Shown one piece after another: positions 48,376 to 57,569 of a DNA stretch of 64,000 bases. The position numbers and the translations under genes are program-made. Source of the DNA: DATFVB01 sp963714035 (lineage in GTDB: Bacteria; Acidobacteriota; Thermoanaerobaculia; UBA5066; DATFVB01); NCBI GenBank assembly GCA_963714035.1, contig OY970224.1:1674001-1738000 (forward strand), read 5' to 3'. The notes below the pieces were generated by a model that was given only the letters and a program-made list of their open reading frames with translations, did no database searches and was not told the origin of the DNA. Every line of letters starts with the position of its first letter. Position 1 is the stretch's first letter.

Positions 48376-50559
48376 TTATCGCGGCGCGACCCCGAAGAGC
48401 CGGTCGAAGAACTCCGCGGTCGCGGACTCGGCGCGGAGCCAGGACGAGAAGCGCAGGAAGTCGTGGATCTCGTCGGGAATCACGATCACTTCGTGCGGGA
48501 CCTTCGCCTTCTCGAGGCGGCGCGCCAGATCGACCGTCTGGTGAAAATCGACGTTCCGGTCGTCGTCCCCCTGGATCAGGAGGACCGGCGACCGCCAGGT
48601 CTCGACCATCGAGTCCGGCGACGACTTCCAGGCGACGTCCATCGCCTCCTTCAGGTCGCCCTTTTCGTAGCGGAGCTGCCTCCGCCGAAAAAACGCCGCG
48701 ATCTCGTAGTCTCCCCCTTCCGTCAGCCAGTCGTGGACGCCGTGCCAGTCGACGCCGCCGGCGAAGAGATCGGAGTTCTTCGCGAGCGCGATCGCCGTGA
48801 GGTATCCCCCGTAGGAGCCGCCCCAGATACCGACCCGCGCCCGGTCCACTTCGGGCAGCGCCGCGAGGTATCGCCCCGCCGCGAGCACGTCCTGGTACTC
48901 GGCCGCCCCGGCCGCTCCCGCGTGCTCCGGGTGCTGGAAAGCGCGGCCATAGCCGACGCCGAGCCGGTAATTGACCGTCATCGCGACGTAGCCGCGCGAC
49001 GCGAGGTACTGATTCATCGCGTACGCGCAGGCGTAGTAGTCCATGTAATGCCAGCCGAGCAGCATCTGTCGAGGCGGGCCGCCGTGGACGAAGAGCAGCG
49101 CGGGCTTCTTCGCCGCGCCGCCCGGCGCCTCGAAGATCTGGCCGTGGATCGTCAGCCCGTCCGGCGACCGGAACACGACCTTGCGCGGAACGACGAGGCT
49201 CTCCGTCGGAAAAACGGAAGGGACCTCGCTCTCCGCCAGCCGCCGCGGCGCGCCGCCCCCGAGCGGCAAGACGGCCGGACGGGGAGGCGCCTTCGCGCCG
49301 GCCGAGACGAAGACGACGCTCGAGCCGTCGCCGACGACCGAGGGCAGCCATTCGAGGCCCGGGCCCGAAGTGAGGGCGGCCGGGTGCGGCGCGTCGATCG
49401 GCACGCGAAAGAGGTGCCGGCGATCGTCGTCGTCGGGATCCGCGCCGGTGTTGGCGACGTACACGACCTGGCGGCCGTCGGGGCTCACCGCGATCGCGTC
49501 CACCATGAAATTCCCGGGGGTGAGCAGGATCGGTTCGCCGCCGGTCCCCGAAACGGCGTAGAGGTGGGGCCATCCGTCGAGCTCGGCCAAGAAGACGAGC
49601 CGGCCTCCTGCCGCCCACCGGAGGCTCGGCCCCGCGTCCGTCGCCGGCATCGAGCCGGCGAGTGTCTCGGGCGAGGTCCACGTCGGCCGCGCCTCGCCGG
49701 ATTCCGGATCGGCCGTCCAGATGCTCCACGGATCGGGCTGCTCGACGAGGAGCGATTCGGGCGGGCCCCCCTTTCCGGGCTGACGAATGAAGGCGAGGCG
49801 CGACCCGTCGGGCGACCAGACCGGATTCGAGTCGAGCGACGCCGACGGCGCGATGAACCGGATCGGCACCTTCGCCGAGGAGAAGATCCCGACGAGGCTG
49901 TGGTCGCCGCGATCCGATACGAACGCGAGACGCTTTCCGTCCGGCGACCACGCGAGCGAACCCGTTTCGCCCCGGCAGAAGAAGAGGGCTTCGGCGTCCT
50001 TCTTCCCCTCGAAAGGAACCGTCCACGCCTGGTGATCCCTCAGGAAAGCGACGCGTTCTCCATCGGGCGAAATCGCGGGGTCGTCTCCCTCGGCGAGCTT
50101 CCTCGGCTTCCCCTTCTCGAAGTCGGCGCCGAAAATCTCGATCGCCGGCTTCTGCGGAGCGAGCGCCGGGTTCGGCTCGACGCCGCCGGGCGAAGGCCAG
50201 TTCGCGTCGTGGTTCCCTCCCCGGACCCACACGAGCCGCCGTCCGTCGTCGGAAAACTGGAGCTGCGTGAGCTCCTGACCGTCGTCGGCGTCGCCGTCCG
50301 TGATCCGCCGCGCGCTCCAGGAAGGTCCTTCGGCGGCCCACACGTTCCGGACGCCGAGCCGGTCCTCGATCCACGCGACGCGCTCCCCGGTCCGGCTGGC
50401 TTTCAATTCGAGCGGATACGGATAGCCGAGAACGTGTTTCAGGCTGAACGAGTCCGACGGCGGCCGCGGCGCCGAAGCGTCCGGGGCGGCCGGGGCGGCC
50501 GTGAGCGCGGCGGCGAGGAAGAACGCTCCGGCGGCGGCGAAAGTCTTCGCGGTTTTCAT
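48376..50559 (-). CDS. S9 family peptidase (dipeptidyl-peptidase-like), secreted
   Basis: A 727-residue protein with a signal peptide, an N-terminal beta-propeller (DPAISPDGERVAFLRD, LAWSPDGKRLAFVSD, VWSPDGSRLAFIRQ) and a C-terminal alpha/beta hydrolase domain. The catalytic triad is visible: Ser in GIWGGSYGGYL (about residue 578), Asp in LLIQGDDDRNVDF and His in IPDEIHDF. It should release dipeptides or cleave short peptides outside the cytoplasm. It is divergent from the oligopeptidase B gene (100-bp gap) and leads a minus-strand three-gene run. Confidence 0.87.
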   Translation of the reverse strand: MKTAKTFAAAGAFFLAAALTAAPAAPDASAPRPPSDSFSLKHVLGYPYPLELKASRTGERVAWIEDRLGVRNVWAAEGPSWSARRITDGDADDGQELTQLQFSDDGRRLVWVRGGNHDANWPSPGGVEPNPALAPQKPAIEIFGADFEKGKPRKLAEGDDPAISPDGERVAFLRDHQAWTVPFEGKKDAEALFFCRGETGSLAWSPDGKRLAFVSDRGDHSLVGIFSSAKVPIRFIAPSASLDSNPVWSPDGSRLAFIRQPGKGGPPESLLVEQPDPWSIWTADPESGEARPTWTSPETLAGSMPATDAGPSLRWAAGGRLVFLAELDGWPHLYAVSGTGGEPILLTPGNFMVDAIAVSPDGRQVVYVANTGADPDDDDRRHLFRVPIDAPHPAALTSGPGLEWLPSVVGDGSSVVFVSAGAKAPPRPAVLPLGGGAPRRLAESEVPSVFPTESLVVPRKVVFRSPDGLTIHGQIFEAPGGAAKKPALLFVHGGPPRQMLLGWHYMDYYACAYAMNQYLASRGYVAMTVNYRLGVGYGRAFQHPEHAGAAGAAEYQDVLAAGRYLAALPEVDRARVGIWGGSYGGYLTAIALAKNSDLFAGGVDWHGVHDWLTEGGDYEIAAFFRRRQLRYEKGDLKEAMDVAWKSSPDSMVETWRSPVLLIQGDDDRNVDFHQTVDLARRLEKAKVPHEVIVIPDEIHDFLRFSSWLRAESATAEFFDRLFGVAPR

Positions 50560-50659
50560 GCGCACGGTTTTTTTCTCCGGTGAACGCGGGCATCTTACTT
50601 CGCGGCGGCCCGCTCCGTGCCTGTAGAATCCGCGCCAGCCACCAGTGTAAGGAGGGTCG

Positions 50660-52840
50660 ATGTCTCTGAAATCCGTTCCGCGGGTTCTGCTGGGTATCGC
50701 CGTCGCTTTGCTCCTCGCGCCTTCCGCGCCGGGCGAGACGGGGGCGCCGGCCGCCGTGGCGCAGCCTCCCCGGGCGCAGACGCGGCCCAGGAAGCTCGAC
50801 AGTCCCGCCGGCTCGCGAGTCGACGACTATTACTGGCTCCGCGACGACCAGCGCAAGGACCCCGGTGTGCTCGCCTATCTGAACGCCGAAAACGCCTACA
50901 CGGACGCCGTGATGGCGCACACGCAATCGACCCGGGACGCCCTGTACAAGGAGCTCACCGACCGCATCCAGCAGGACGATTCGACGGTGCCCGCGAGAAA
51001 GAACGGCTGGTGGTATTACGCCCGCTACGCCGCGGGCAAGGACTATCCGATCTACGCCCGGCGGAAGGGCTCGGCGGATGCGCCCGAACAGGTCCTGCTG
51101 GACGGCAATGCGATGGCGGCCGCGGCCGGAGCGGGGTATTTCCAGATCGGAAGCCCCGAAATCACTCGCGACGGCCGCATCCTCGCCTTCGGACTCGACA
51201 CCGTCGGCCGGCGTCAGTACCGGCTGAAATTCAAGGACCTCGACACGGGGGAGATCCTGAAGGACGAGGTGAGCAACGTCGAACCGAACTTCGCGTGGGC
51301 CAACGACGGCAGGACGATCCTGTACGTGGAGAAGGACCCCGTGACGCTGCTCTCCGTGCGGGTGAAGAAGCACGTGCTCGGCACCGACCCGAAGACCGAC
51401 CCGCTCGTCTACGAGGAGAAGGACCACGCCTTCTACCTCGGCGTCGACAAGAGCCGCAGCGACCGGTTCCTCTGGATCCGCCTGCGGAGCACCGTCTCGA
51501 CCGAGGAGTGGTACGCCGACGCGGACGACCCGCGGCTCGCGTTCCGCGTCGTCCTCCCCCGGGAGCGCGATCACGAGTACGAGGCGGAGGATCTCGGCTC
51601 GGACTTCGTCCTCCGGACGAACTGGAAGGCGAAGAACTTCCGCATCGTGCGGGTCCCGATCGCGAAGGTCGCCGACCGCGATTCCTGGACGGACGTGATC
51701 CCGGCGCGCCCCGACGCGTTCGTCCACGATTTCATCGCGTTCAAGGACTTCGTGGCCGTCAACGATCGGACGAATGCGCTGCGCCGCATCACGATCAAGC
51801 GGTGGAGCGACGGCCGGGAAACGGTCGTTTCGGCGGAGGAGCCGGCGTTCGCCTTCTTTCTCGGCGAGAACCTCGAGCAGGACGCGCCGAGCCTCCGCTA
51901 CACGTACACCTCGCTCACGACCCCGCGTTCCGTGTTCGACGTCGATCTCTCGACGGGCCGGAAGACGCTGATGAAACGCGACGAGGTCGGCGGTGGTTTC
52001 GATCCCGCGAACTACCGGACCGAGCTGGTCTGGGCGCCGTCCCGGGACGGACGGAAGATCCCCGTGTCGATACTTCATCGAAAGGATTTCGTGCGTGGCT
52101 CCGGGGCCCCGCTGTTCCAGTACGGCTACGGCTCGTACGGCCTCTCGACCGATCCCGTCTTCAACGGAAACGTCCTCTCGCTCGTCGATCGGGGGGTCGT
52201 CTACGCGATCGCCCACATCCGCGGCGGTCAGGAGATGGGGCGCGACTGGTACCTCGACGGAAAGCTCCTGAACAAGAAGAACACCTTCGACGACTTCGTG
52301 GACGTGACGCGATTCCTCGTCAAGGAGGGATATGCCGCGCCCGACAGGGTCTTCGCCTACGGCGGCTCGGCGGGCGGCCTTCTCATGGGCGCCGTCGCGA
52401 ACCGGTGCCCCGAGTGCTACCGGGGCGTCATCGCGGCCGTCCCGTTCGTCGACGTCGTGACCACGATGCTCGATGAGTCGATTCCGCTGACGACGAACGA
52501 ATTCGACGAGTGGGGAAACCCGAAGGAGAAGAAGTACTACGACTACATGCTTTCGTACTCGCCCTACGACAACGTCGAAAAGAAGGCCTACCCCGCGATG
52601 CTCGTCACGACGGGCCTCTGGGACAGCCAGGTCCAGTACTTCGAGCCCGCCAAGTGGGTCGCGAAGCTCCGCGCGTCGAAGACGGACGACCATCTTCTTC
52701 TCTTCCACGTCAACATGGAGGCCGGCCACGGCGGCAACTCGGGGCGCTTCCGGCGGCTCAAGGAGACCGCGCTCGTCTACGCTTTCGTCTTCGACCAGCT
52801 GGGAATGCCGGCGGTCGGCGCGGGAGCGGCGGCGAAGTAG
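50660..52840 (+). CDS. ptrB: Oligopeptidase B-like S9A peptidase with signal peptide
   Basis: A 726-residue prolyl-oligopeptidase-family serine peptidase. The propeller is followed by the catalytic domain with IRGGQEMGRDWYLDGKL, Ser about 570 in YGGSAGGLLMG, FDEWGNP, Asp in TGLWDSQVQYFEPAKW and His in MEAGHGGNSGRF. The EWGNP and GLWDSQVQYFEP signatures fit oligopeptidase B, which cuts after Arg and Lys in short peptides. Unlike the cytosolic enterobacterial enzyme it starts with a clear signal peptide, so it is probably periplasmic. AAGGAGG precedes ATG 50660. Confidence 0.87.
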   Translation: MSLKSVPRVLLGIAVALLLAPSAPGETGAPAAVAQPPRAQTRPRKLDSPAGSRVDDYYWLRDDQRKDPGVLAYLNAENAYTDAVMAHTQSTRDALYKELTDRIQQDDSTVPARKNGWWYYARYAAGKDYPIYARRKGSADAPEQVLLDGNAMAAAAGAGYFQIGSPEITRDGRILAFGLDTVGRRQYRLKFKDLDTGEILKDEVSNVEPNFAWANDGRTILYVEKDPVTLLSVRVKKHVLGTDPKTDPLVYEEKDHAFYLGVDKSRSDRFLWIRLRSTVSTEEWYADADDPRLAFRVVLPRERDHEYEAEDLGSDFVLRTNWKAKNFRIVRVPIAKVADRDSWTDVIPARPDAFVHDFIAFKDFVAVNDRTNALRRITIKRWSDGRETVVSAEEPAFAFFLGENLEQDAPSLRYTYTSLTTPRSVFDVDLSTGRKTLMKRDEVGGGFDPANYRTELVWAPSRDGRKIPVSILHRKDFVRGSGAPLFQYGYGSYGLSTDPVFNGNVLSLVDRGVVYAIAHIRGGQEMGRDWYLDGKLLNKKNTFDDFVDVTRFLVKEGYAAPDRVFAYGGSAGGLLMGAVANRCPECYRGVIAAVPFVDVVTTMLDESIPLTTNEFDEWGNPKEKKYYDYMLSYSPYDNVEKKAYPAMLVTTGLWDSQVQYFEPAKWVAKLRASKTDDHLLLFHVNMEAGHGGNSGRFRRLKETALVYAFVFDQLGMPAVGAGAAAK

Positions 52841-52869
52841 CCGGGCGTCGCCGCGTCCCACGATGCGCC

Positions 52870-53151
52870 ATGAAGGACGACGTCGGCATTCGCGAGCTCC
52901 GACAGAATCTTCGCAAGTATCTGCGTCGGGTGACGGCCGGACGCACGCTGCGCGTCCTCGATCGAGGAAGGCCCGTCGCGGTCCTCGCGCCGCTTCCGGA
53001 GGAGGACGGCGCGATCGAGAGGATGTTTCGCGAGCGCAGGGCCGTTCCCGCCTCCCGGGATCTGGCCGAAATCAATCCCCTGCCGAGACGCCGTTCCGGC
53101 CCGACACTCACAGGAACACTCGAGGACCTGCGGGAGGAACGGCTCCCCTGA
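52870..53151 (+). CDS. Phd/YefM-type antitoxin
   Basis: A 93-residue protein starting MKDDVGIRELRQNLRKYLRRV, then AGRTLRVLDRGRPVAVLAPL, which is the Phd/YefM fold: an N-terminal strand and helices that dimerise and bind DNA. The C-terminal 45 residues would wrap around a toxin. The expected toxin gene directly downstream is reduced to a remnant (53160-53252), so this is now an orphan antitoxin. Confidence 0.78.
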   Translation: MKDDVGIRELRQNLRKYLRRVTAGRTLRVLDRGRPVAVLAPLPEEDGAIERMFRERRAVPASRDLAEINPLPRRRSGPTLTGTLEDLREERLP

Positions 53152-53159
53152 CCCCCGCG

Positions 53160-53252
53160 ATCGACGTCGATTCTTCCGGGCTCCTGGAAATCGCGCGGGA
53201 AGAATCGGAGACCCGCTCGCCGGCGGCGATGGCCGAATGTCTCGCGGCTTAG
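53160..53252 (+). pseudogene. Remnant of a PIN-domain (VapC-like) toxin
   Basis: About 30 codons in the place of a toxin gene, starting 8 bases after the antitoxin stop codon, read IDVDSSGLLEIAREESETRS. This closely resembles the N-terminus of VapC toxins (x-Y-V-D-S-S-A-L-L-K), including the first catalytic Asp. A stop codon follows after AECLAA and there is no ATG in place. The rest of the toxin (about 100 residues) is missing. Confidence 0.5.
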
Positions 53253-53304
53253 CGGGGACCAGGGCCGGACTCGCCTTCCCGTCGAGAACTCCGGCGGATT
53301 CTCG

Positions 53305-55278
53305 TCACCACCCGATCCCGTAATCCTCCCCGTGGTTGCTCGACCCGCCCCACATCGTGCCGTGCTTCTGGTCGAGCAGGATCGCGTTGATGGGCCCGGA
53401 CGTCCGCTCCTCGAAGATCATCGAGTAGCCCATCCTGCCGAGATCGCTCCGCACCCACGGCGGCGTCGCGGAGTTGAGCAGGATCTTTCCCGGGATCGCC
53501 TCGTGATCGCCGAACGAGCTGTGCATCTGGAAACTGTTGAAGTTCGCGGCCTCGGTCGCCTCCTGCGGCGTCATCCCGAACTCGACGATGTCGAGGAAGA
53601 ACTGGAGCAGGTTCTGGTCCTGTGAATCGCCCCCCTGGACGGAGAAGCAGAGCCAGGGCTTCCCGTTCTTCAGCGCGAGCGTCGGCGTCAGCGTGACGCG
53701 CGGGCGTTTCCCGGGCTCGAGGACGTTGAAGGGACCTTCCGAGGGATCGAGCACGAACGACTGCATCCGCTGGCTCAAACCGACGCCGGTGTGCCCGGCG
53801 ATCACCGCCGGGAGCCAGCCGCCGCTCGGCGTGACCGAGACGACCCAGCCTTCCGAGTCCGCCGCCTCGATCGACGTCGTCCCGGCGGTGAATGCCTCGC
53901 GGAACCGCGCGAAATCCGCCGGGGAGAGCGACGCGTCGAGCCGCCGGTTCCCGCTCCCGAGCCCGCGCTCGCCGTTTGCCGCGGCCTTCCACTTCGACAG
54001 CAGATCCGAAAACGGATTCGTTCCGCGCTGGAAAGGATAGGGATCGCCGGGCGCGATCCGGGGATTGCTGCGGTCCAGATCGATCAGCTTCGCCCGCTCC
54101 TTCGCATACGCCTTCGAAAGGAGCCCCTCGACCGGCTCGGCCGGCGGGAAATACGGGTCGCCGTAGTAGAAATCGCGATCCGCGAACGCGAGGCTCATCG
54201 CCTGATACACCGTGTTGAGGTACCGCGCCGAGTTGTAGCCCATCGATTTCAGGTCGAAGTTCTCGAGGATCTCGAGCGCCTGCAGCATCGCCGGACCCTG
54301 CGTCCACGCCGTCAGCTTGTAGACGTCGACCCCGCGGTAGCTCGTCGAGACGGGCTCTTCGACGTGCACTTTCCAGTTGGCGAGGTCCTGCGCCGTGATG
54401 AGCCCGCCCTGCTCCTGCGTGCTCCGCGCGATTTCCCGCGCGATGTCGCCGCGGTAGAAACGGTCGTAGGCGAGGTAGATCGCTTCCTTGCGCGATCGCC
54501 CTCGCTTCAATGCCTCCCGTTCGGTCGCGACGAGCTTCCGCAGCGTGGCGGCGAGGTCCGGCTGGCGGAAGATCTCGCCCGGCTCGGGCCCTTCGCGGCG
54601 CTCCCCCGCGGGCGGCGCCGGACGGTCCTGGTCGGGGGTCGGGCCGGCGTCGCTCTTCTCCCCGCCGGTCCTTCCGCCGCCGTCGTTGCCCGCGCCGGAA
54701 CGATGAGGAAAGAACAGCGCCCGCGAGTACGGCCACTGATCGAGCCGCTTCTTCTCGTGCTCGATCGTGTTCGCCGCCTGCGCCTCGATCGGATAGCCGT
54801 CCGCCATCTCGATCGCGGGCGCGAGCACGTCCGCGAGCGACATCGTGCCGAACTCGGCGAGCATCACGAGCAGACCCCCCGGCGTCCCCGGCGTGACCGC
54901 GGCGAGCGGCCCGTACTCCGGCGGATATTTCATCCCCTTTCCCTGGAAGAAGGCCGGCGTCGCGCCGGTCGGAGCGACTCCCAGCGCGTCGATGCCGACG
55001 ACCTTCTTCGTTTTCGGGTCGTAGATGAGCGCCTGCGTCTCGCCGCCCCAGCTCAGCGTGTCCCACATCGTGCAGCCGGCGGCGAGCATCGCCGCGGCCG
55101 CGTCGATCGCGTTTCCGCCCTTCGCGAAGATCAGCGCGCCGGCCGTCGCCGAGAGCGGCTTTCCGGTGACCGCCATCCAGTGCTCCGCGTGGAGCGGCGG
55201 CTTCTCGGTCTTCATCTGCGCGGCGAGCGGCAGAGGCGCGCAGAAGCACAGGAGGACGGCGGCAGCGCGTCGGATCAT
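53305..55278 (-). CDS. ggt: Gamma-glutamyltransferase, secreted
   Basis: A 657-residue Ntn-hydrolase precursor with a signal peptide. It hydrolyses or transfers the gamma-glutamyl group of glutathione and related peptides in the periplasm. Visible landmarks are MAVTGKPLSATAGALIFAKGGNAIDAA at the N-terminus and, at the self-cleavage site, GTTSIEAADSEGWVVSVT, where the nucleophilic Thr (about residue 465) starts the small subunit. SIEAAD replaces the more common H-(L/F)-S-V-V-D. A disordered Gly/Pro/Glu-rich insert of about 45 residues (about 200-245) is unusual. GGAGG precedes ATG 55278. Confidence 0.87.
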   Translation of the reverse strand: MIRRAAAVLLCFCAPLPLAAQMKTEKPPLHAEHWMAVTGKPLSATAGALIFAKGGNAIDAAAAMLAAGCTMWDTLSWGGETQALIYDPKTKKVVGIDALGVAPTGATPAFFQGKGMKYPPEYGPLAAVTPGTPGGLLVMLAEFGTMSLADVLAPAIEMADGYPIEAQAANTIEHEKKRLDQWPYSRALFFPHRSGAGNDGGGRTGGEKSDAGPTPDQDRPAPPAGERREGPEPGEIFRQPDLAATLRKLVATEREALKRGRSRKEAIYLAYDRFYRGDIAREIARSTQEQGGLITAQDLANWKVHVEEPVSTSYRGVDVYKLTAWTQGPAMLQALEILENFDLKSMGYNSARYLNTVYQAMSLAFADRDFYYGDPYFPPAEPVEGLLSKAYAKERAKLIDLDRSNPRIAPGDPYPFQRGTNPFSDLLSKWKAAANGERGLGSGNRRLDASLSPADFARFREAFTAGTTSIEAADSEGWVVSVTPSGGWLPAVIAGHTGVGLSQRMQSFVLDPSEGPFNVLEPGKRPRVTLTPTLALKNGKPWLCFSVQGGDSQDQNLLQFFLDIVEFGMTPQEATEAANFNSFQMHSSFGDHEAIPGKILLNSATPPWVRSDLGRMGYSMIFEERTSGPINAILLDQKHGTMWGGSSNHGEDYGIGW

Positions 55279-55319
55279 CGGGACCTCCCGGAAGAGTCTA
55301 TGCCGGGCACGGTCGCGCG

Positions 55320-55418
55320 CTATGGCGGCGGAGCGGCTCTCGGCTCATCGAGGTCGGCCGGAAGCGTTTTCTCCCGCTCGGCGAGCGCGAGCGACGGCCC
55401 CGCGACGAGGAGGAGCAT
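55320..55418 (-). CDS. Possible very short exported peptide
   Basis: A 32-codon frame in the gap between ggt and the M13 gene encodes MLLLVAGPSLALAEREK followed by a Pro/Asp-rich tail; the start looks like a minimal signal peptide. There is no ribosome-binding site. It may equally be chance or the end of a lost gene. Confidence 0.2.
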   Translation of the reverse strand: MLLLVAGPSLALAEREKTLPADLDEPRAAPPP

Positions 55419-55459
55419 CCGCAGGGGATTCCGAACCGCGGCGATCGCCCTCCCGGCGC

Positions 55460-57511
55460 CTACCAGATCCTCACCCGCGTCTCTTCCGGCCGCCACATCG
55501 GGTCACCCGGTTTCACGTCGAAGGCCGTGTCGAACTCGGGGACGTTGGCGAGAGGCCCGTTGACCCGCCACTTCTCCGGCGCGTGGACGTCGGCGAGGAG
55601 CCTCTGCGCGAGATTCTCCTTGCGGACCTGGCCGAGCCAGGAGAGCGCGTACCCGAGAAAGTACCGCTGCAGCGGAGTGAACCCCGCGATCGGCTTCCCT
55701 TCCCGGTACTGTCCGGTCTTTTCGAACGCGTCGAGGCCCACGAGGACGCCGCCGAAGTCGGCGATGTTCTCGCCGAGGCTCGCCTTTCCGTTGATGTGCA
55801 TCCCGGGGAGCGGCTCGAAGGCGTCGAACTGCGCCACCATCCGCGCGGCGCGAGACCGGAACCGCTCCGCGTCCTCCTTCGTCCACCAGTCGCGCAGGTT
55901 CCCGTCCGCGTCGAACTGGCGTCCTTCGTCGTCGAACCCGTGCGACATCTCGTGGCCGATCGTCGAAGCCGCCGCGTACCCGTAGACGAGCGCGTCGTCG
56001 GCCTGGTCGTCCGCGATACCGGGGATCGTGAACGCGGCCGCCGGAAGCACGATTTCGTTGTTGGAGGGGTTGTAGTACGCGTTGTACGTCTGCGGGTTCA
56101 TTTCCCATTCCGTCCGGTCGACGGGCTTCCCGAACTTCCCGACCATGTCCCCGAAGCGCCAGAGCGCGCCCGCCATCATGTTCGCGGCGTACGACTCCCG
56201 CCCGATCGCGAGGGTCGAATAGTCCTTCCACTTGTCCGGGTAGCCGACCTTCTTCGTCATTCGGGCGAGCTTCTCGAGCGCTTTCTCCTTCGTCGCCGAG
56301 CTCATCCAGGGAAGCCTCTCGATCCGCCCTCGCCAGGCGTCGCGGATCGCTTCGACGAGGTCGCTGTACCGCTTCTTCGCGCGCTCGGGGAAATACGTCC
56401 GGACGAAGACCCGGCCGACGACCATCCCCATCGCCCGGTTCTCGGCGTCGATCACCCGCTTCCAGCGGGGGCGCTGCTCCTCCTGGCCGTTCAGCAGGCG
56501 GCCCCGGAAGTCGAATCGCGCATCGTCGTACGCGCGGCCGAGATAGTCCGCGTACCCGTCGACGAGATGGAACCGCAGATAGTTCCGGAGATCCTCGACC
56601 GGCGTCTTCCGAAGCTCCCCGTCGAGCGCCGCGTAGAACTCCGGCTGACCGACGATCACCGTGTCGGCGCCCTTGAGTCCGAACGCCTCGAGCCGGGCCG
56701 GCCAGTCGATCGACGGCGTGAGCTTCTCGCGAACCTCGACGGCCGCCATCTTGTTGTAGTTCTTCTCCGGGTCGCGGAGCTCGGCGAGCGGCCGCGACGC
56801 TTTCGCGAGCGCGGTCTCGAAAGCGATCACCCGGTCCCCCGCGTCCGGCGCGACCGGCTTCCCGCGGGCGGAGAGCTCGAGCAGGTGCTGCACGTACTTC
56901 CGGTAGCCGGCGCGGACCTTCGTCGAGTTCTCGTCGGCGCGGAAGTAGAAGTCCCGATTCGGGAGGCCCAGGCCGCCCTGGTCGAGCGTCACCGCCATCG
57001 TGTCGCTCTTCTTGTCGTCCTGCGAGACCCGGAACGACAGGAGCACGCGCGTCCCGAGCGGCTCCTCCGCCATCGCCGCGTCCAGCGCGCCGGTCAGGTC
57101 GCGGACCGCGTCGATGCGGTCGAGCTCGGCCGCGATCGGAGCGGCCCCGAGACTGTCCGCCCGCGCCTCGTCCATGCCGGCGGTCCAGAAGTCTCCGATC
57201 CTGCGCTCGTCCGTTCCCGGCGCCGAAGCGCTCGCGGCGGCGTCCTCGTCGATCTTCCGGATCTGCGCGTAGATCTCCTCGTCGACCAGATCGCCGATTC
57301 CCCACCCGCTTTCCGAAGGCGGGATCGGGTTCTTCGCGAGCCAGCCGCCGTTGGCGTACTGGAAGAAGTCCGCCGCCGGGCGGGTCGCCGGATCGACATG
57401 GGAGCGCAGGATGTCCTCGGCGGGGGCGGCGAGCTCCGCCGGAAAGGCCGAGGCGGCCATCGCCGCCGCGAGCGCCAGGGGCAGGAATCTCGAAGGTAAT
57501 TTTTCGATCAT
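55460..57511 (-). CDS. M13 family metalloendopeptidase (neprilysin-like)
   Basis: A 683-residue exported zinc peptidase. A signal peptide (PLALAAAMAASAFPAELA) is followed by PATRPAADFFQYANGGWL, typical of the N-terminus of this family. The catalytic site is ASTIGHEMSHGFDDEGRQFD (HExxH near residue 518) with the third ligand in LGENIADFGGV; NPSNNEIVLPAAAF and the C-terminal WRPEETRVRIW are also family-typical. It should cleave oligopeptides in the periplasm. ATG 57511 is preferred because the signal peptide begins there. Confidence 0.9.
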   Translation of the reverse strand: MIEKLPSRFLPLALAAAMAASAFPAELAAPAEDILRSHVDPATRPAADFFQYANGGWLAKNPIPPSESGWGIGDLVDEEIYAQIRKIDEDAAASASAPGTDERRIGDFWTAGMDEARADSLGAAPIAAELDRIDAVRDLTGALDAAMAEEPLGTRVLLSFRVSQDDKKSDTMAVTLDQGGLGLPNRDFYFRADENSTKVRAGYRKYVQHLLELSARGKPVAPDAGDRVIAFETALAKASRPLAELRDPEKNYNKMAAVEVREKLTPSIDWPARLEAFGLKGADTVIVGQPEFYAALDGELRKTPVEDLRNYLRFHLVDGYADYLGRAYDDARFDFRGRLLNGQEEQRPRWKRVIDAENRAMGMVVGRVFVRTYFPERAKKRYSDLVEAIRDAWRGRIERLPWMSSATKEKALEKLARMTKKVGYPDKWKDYSTLAIGRESYAANMMAGALWRFGDMVGKFGKPVDRTEWEMNPQTYNAYYNPSNNEIVLPAAAFTIPGIADDQADDALVYGYAAASTIGHEMSHGFDDEGRQFDADGNLRDWWTKEDAERFRSRAARMVAQFDAFEPLPGMHINGKASLGENIADFGGVLVGLDAFEKTGQYREGKPIAGFTPLQRYFLGYALSWLGQVRKENLAQRLLADVHAPEKWRVNGPLANVPEFDTAFDVKPGDPMWRPEETRVRIW

Positions 57512-57569
57512 CCGAAAATCATAGAACTTTTTTCGCCCGATCTCGTTGTCGGGGGCAGGGAGTGTGACC

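Noticed and set aside
48329..52861. A 1,510-codon open frame on the minus strand covering the oligopeptidase B gene and overlapping the S9 gene
   Set aside because: It is a by-product of GC-rich codon usage: the translation is Arg/Asp/Val-rich without domains, and the opposite-strand and alternative-frame genes have full peptidase motifs and ribosome-binding sites.
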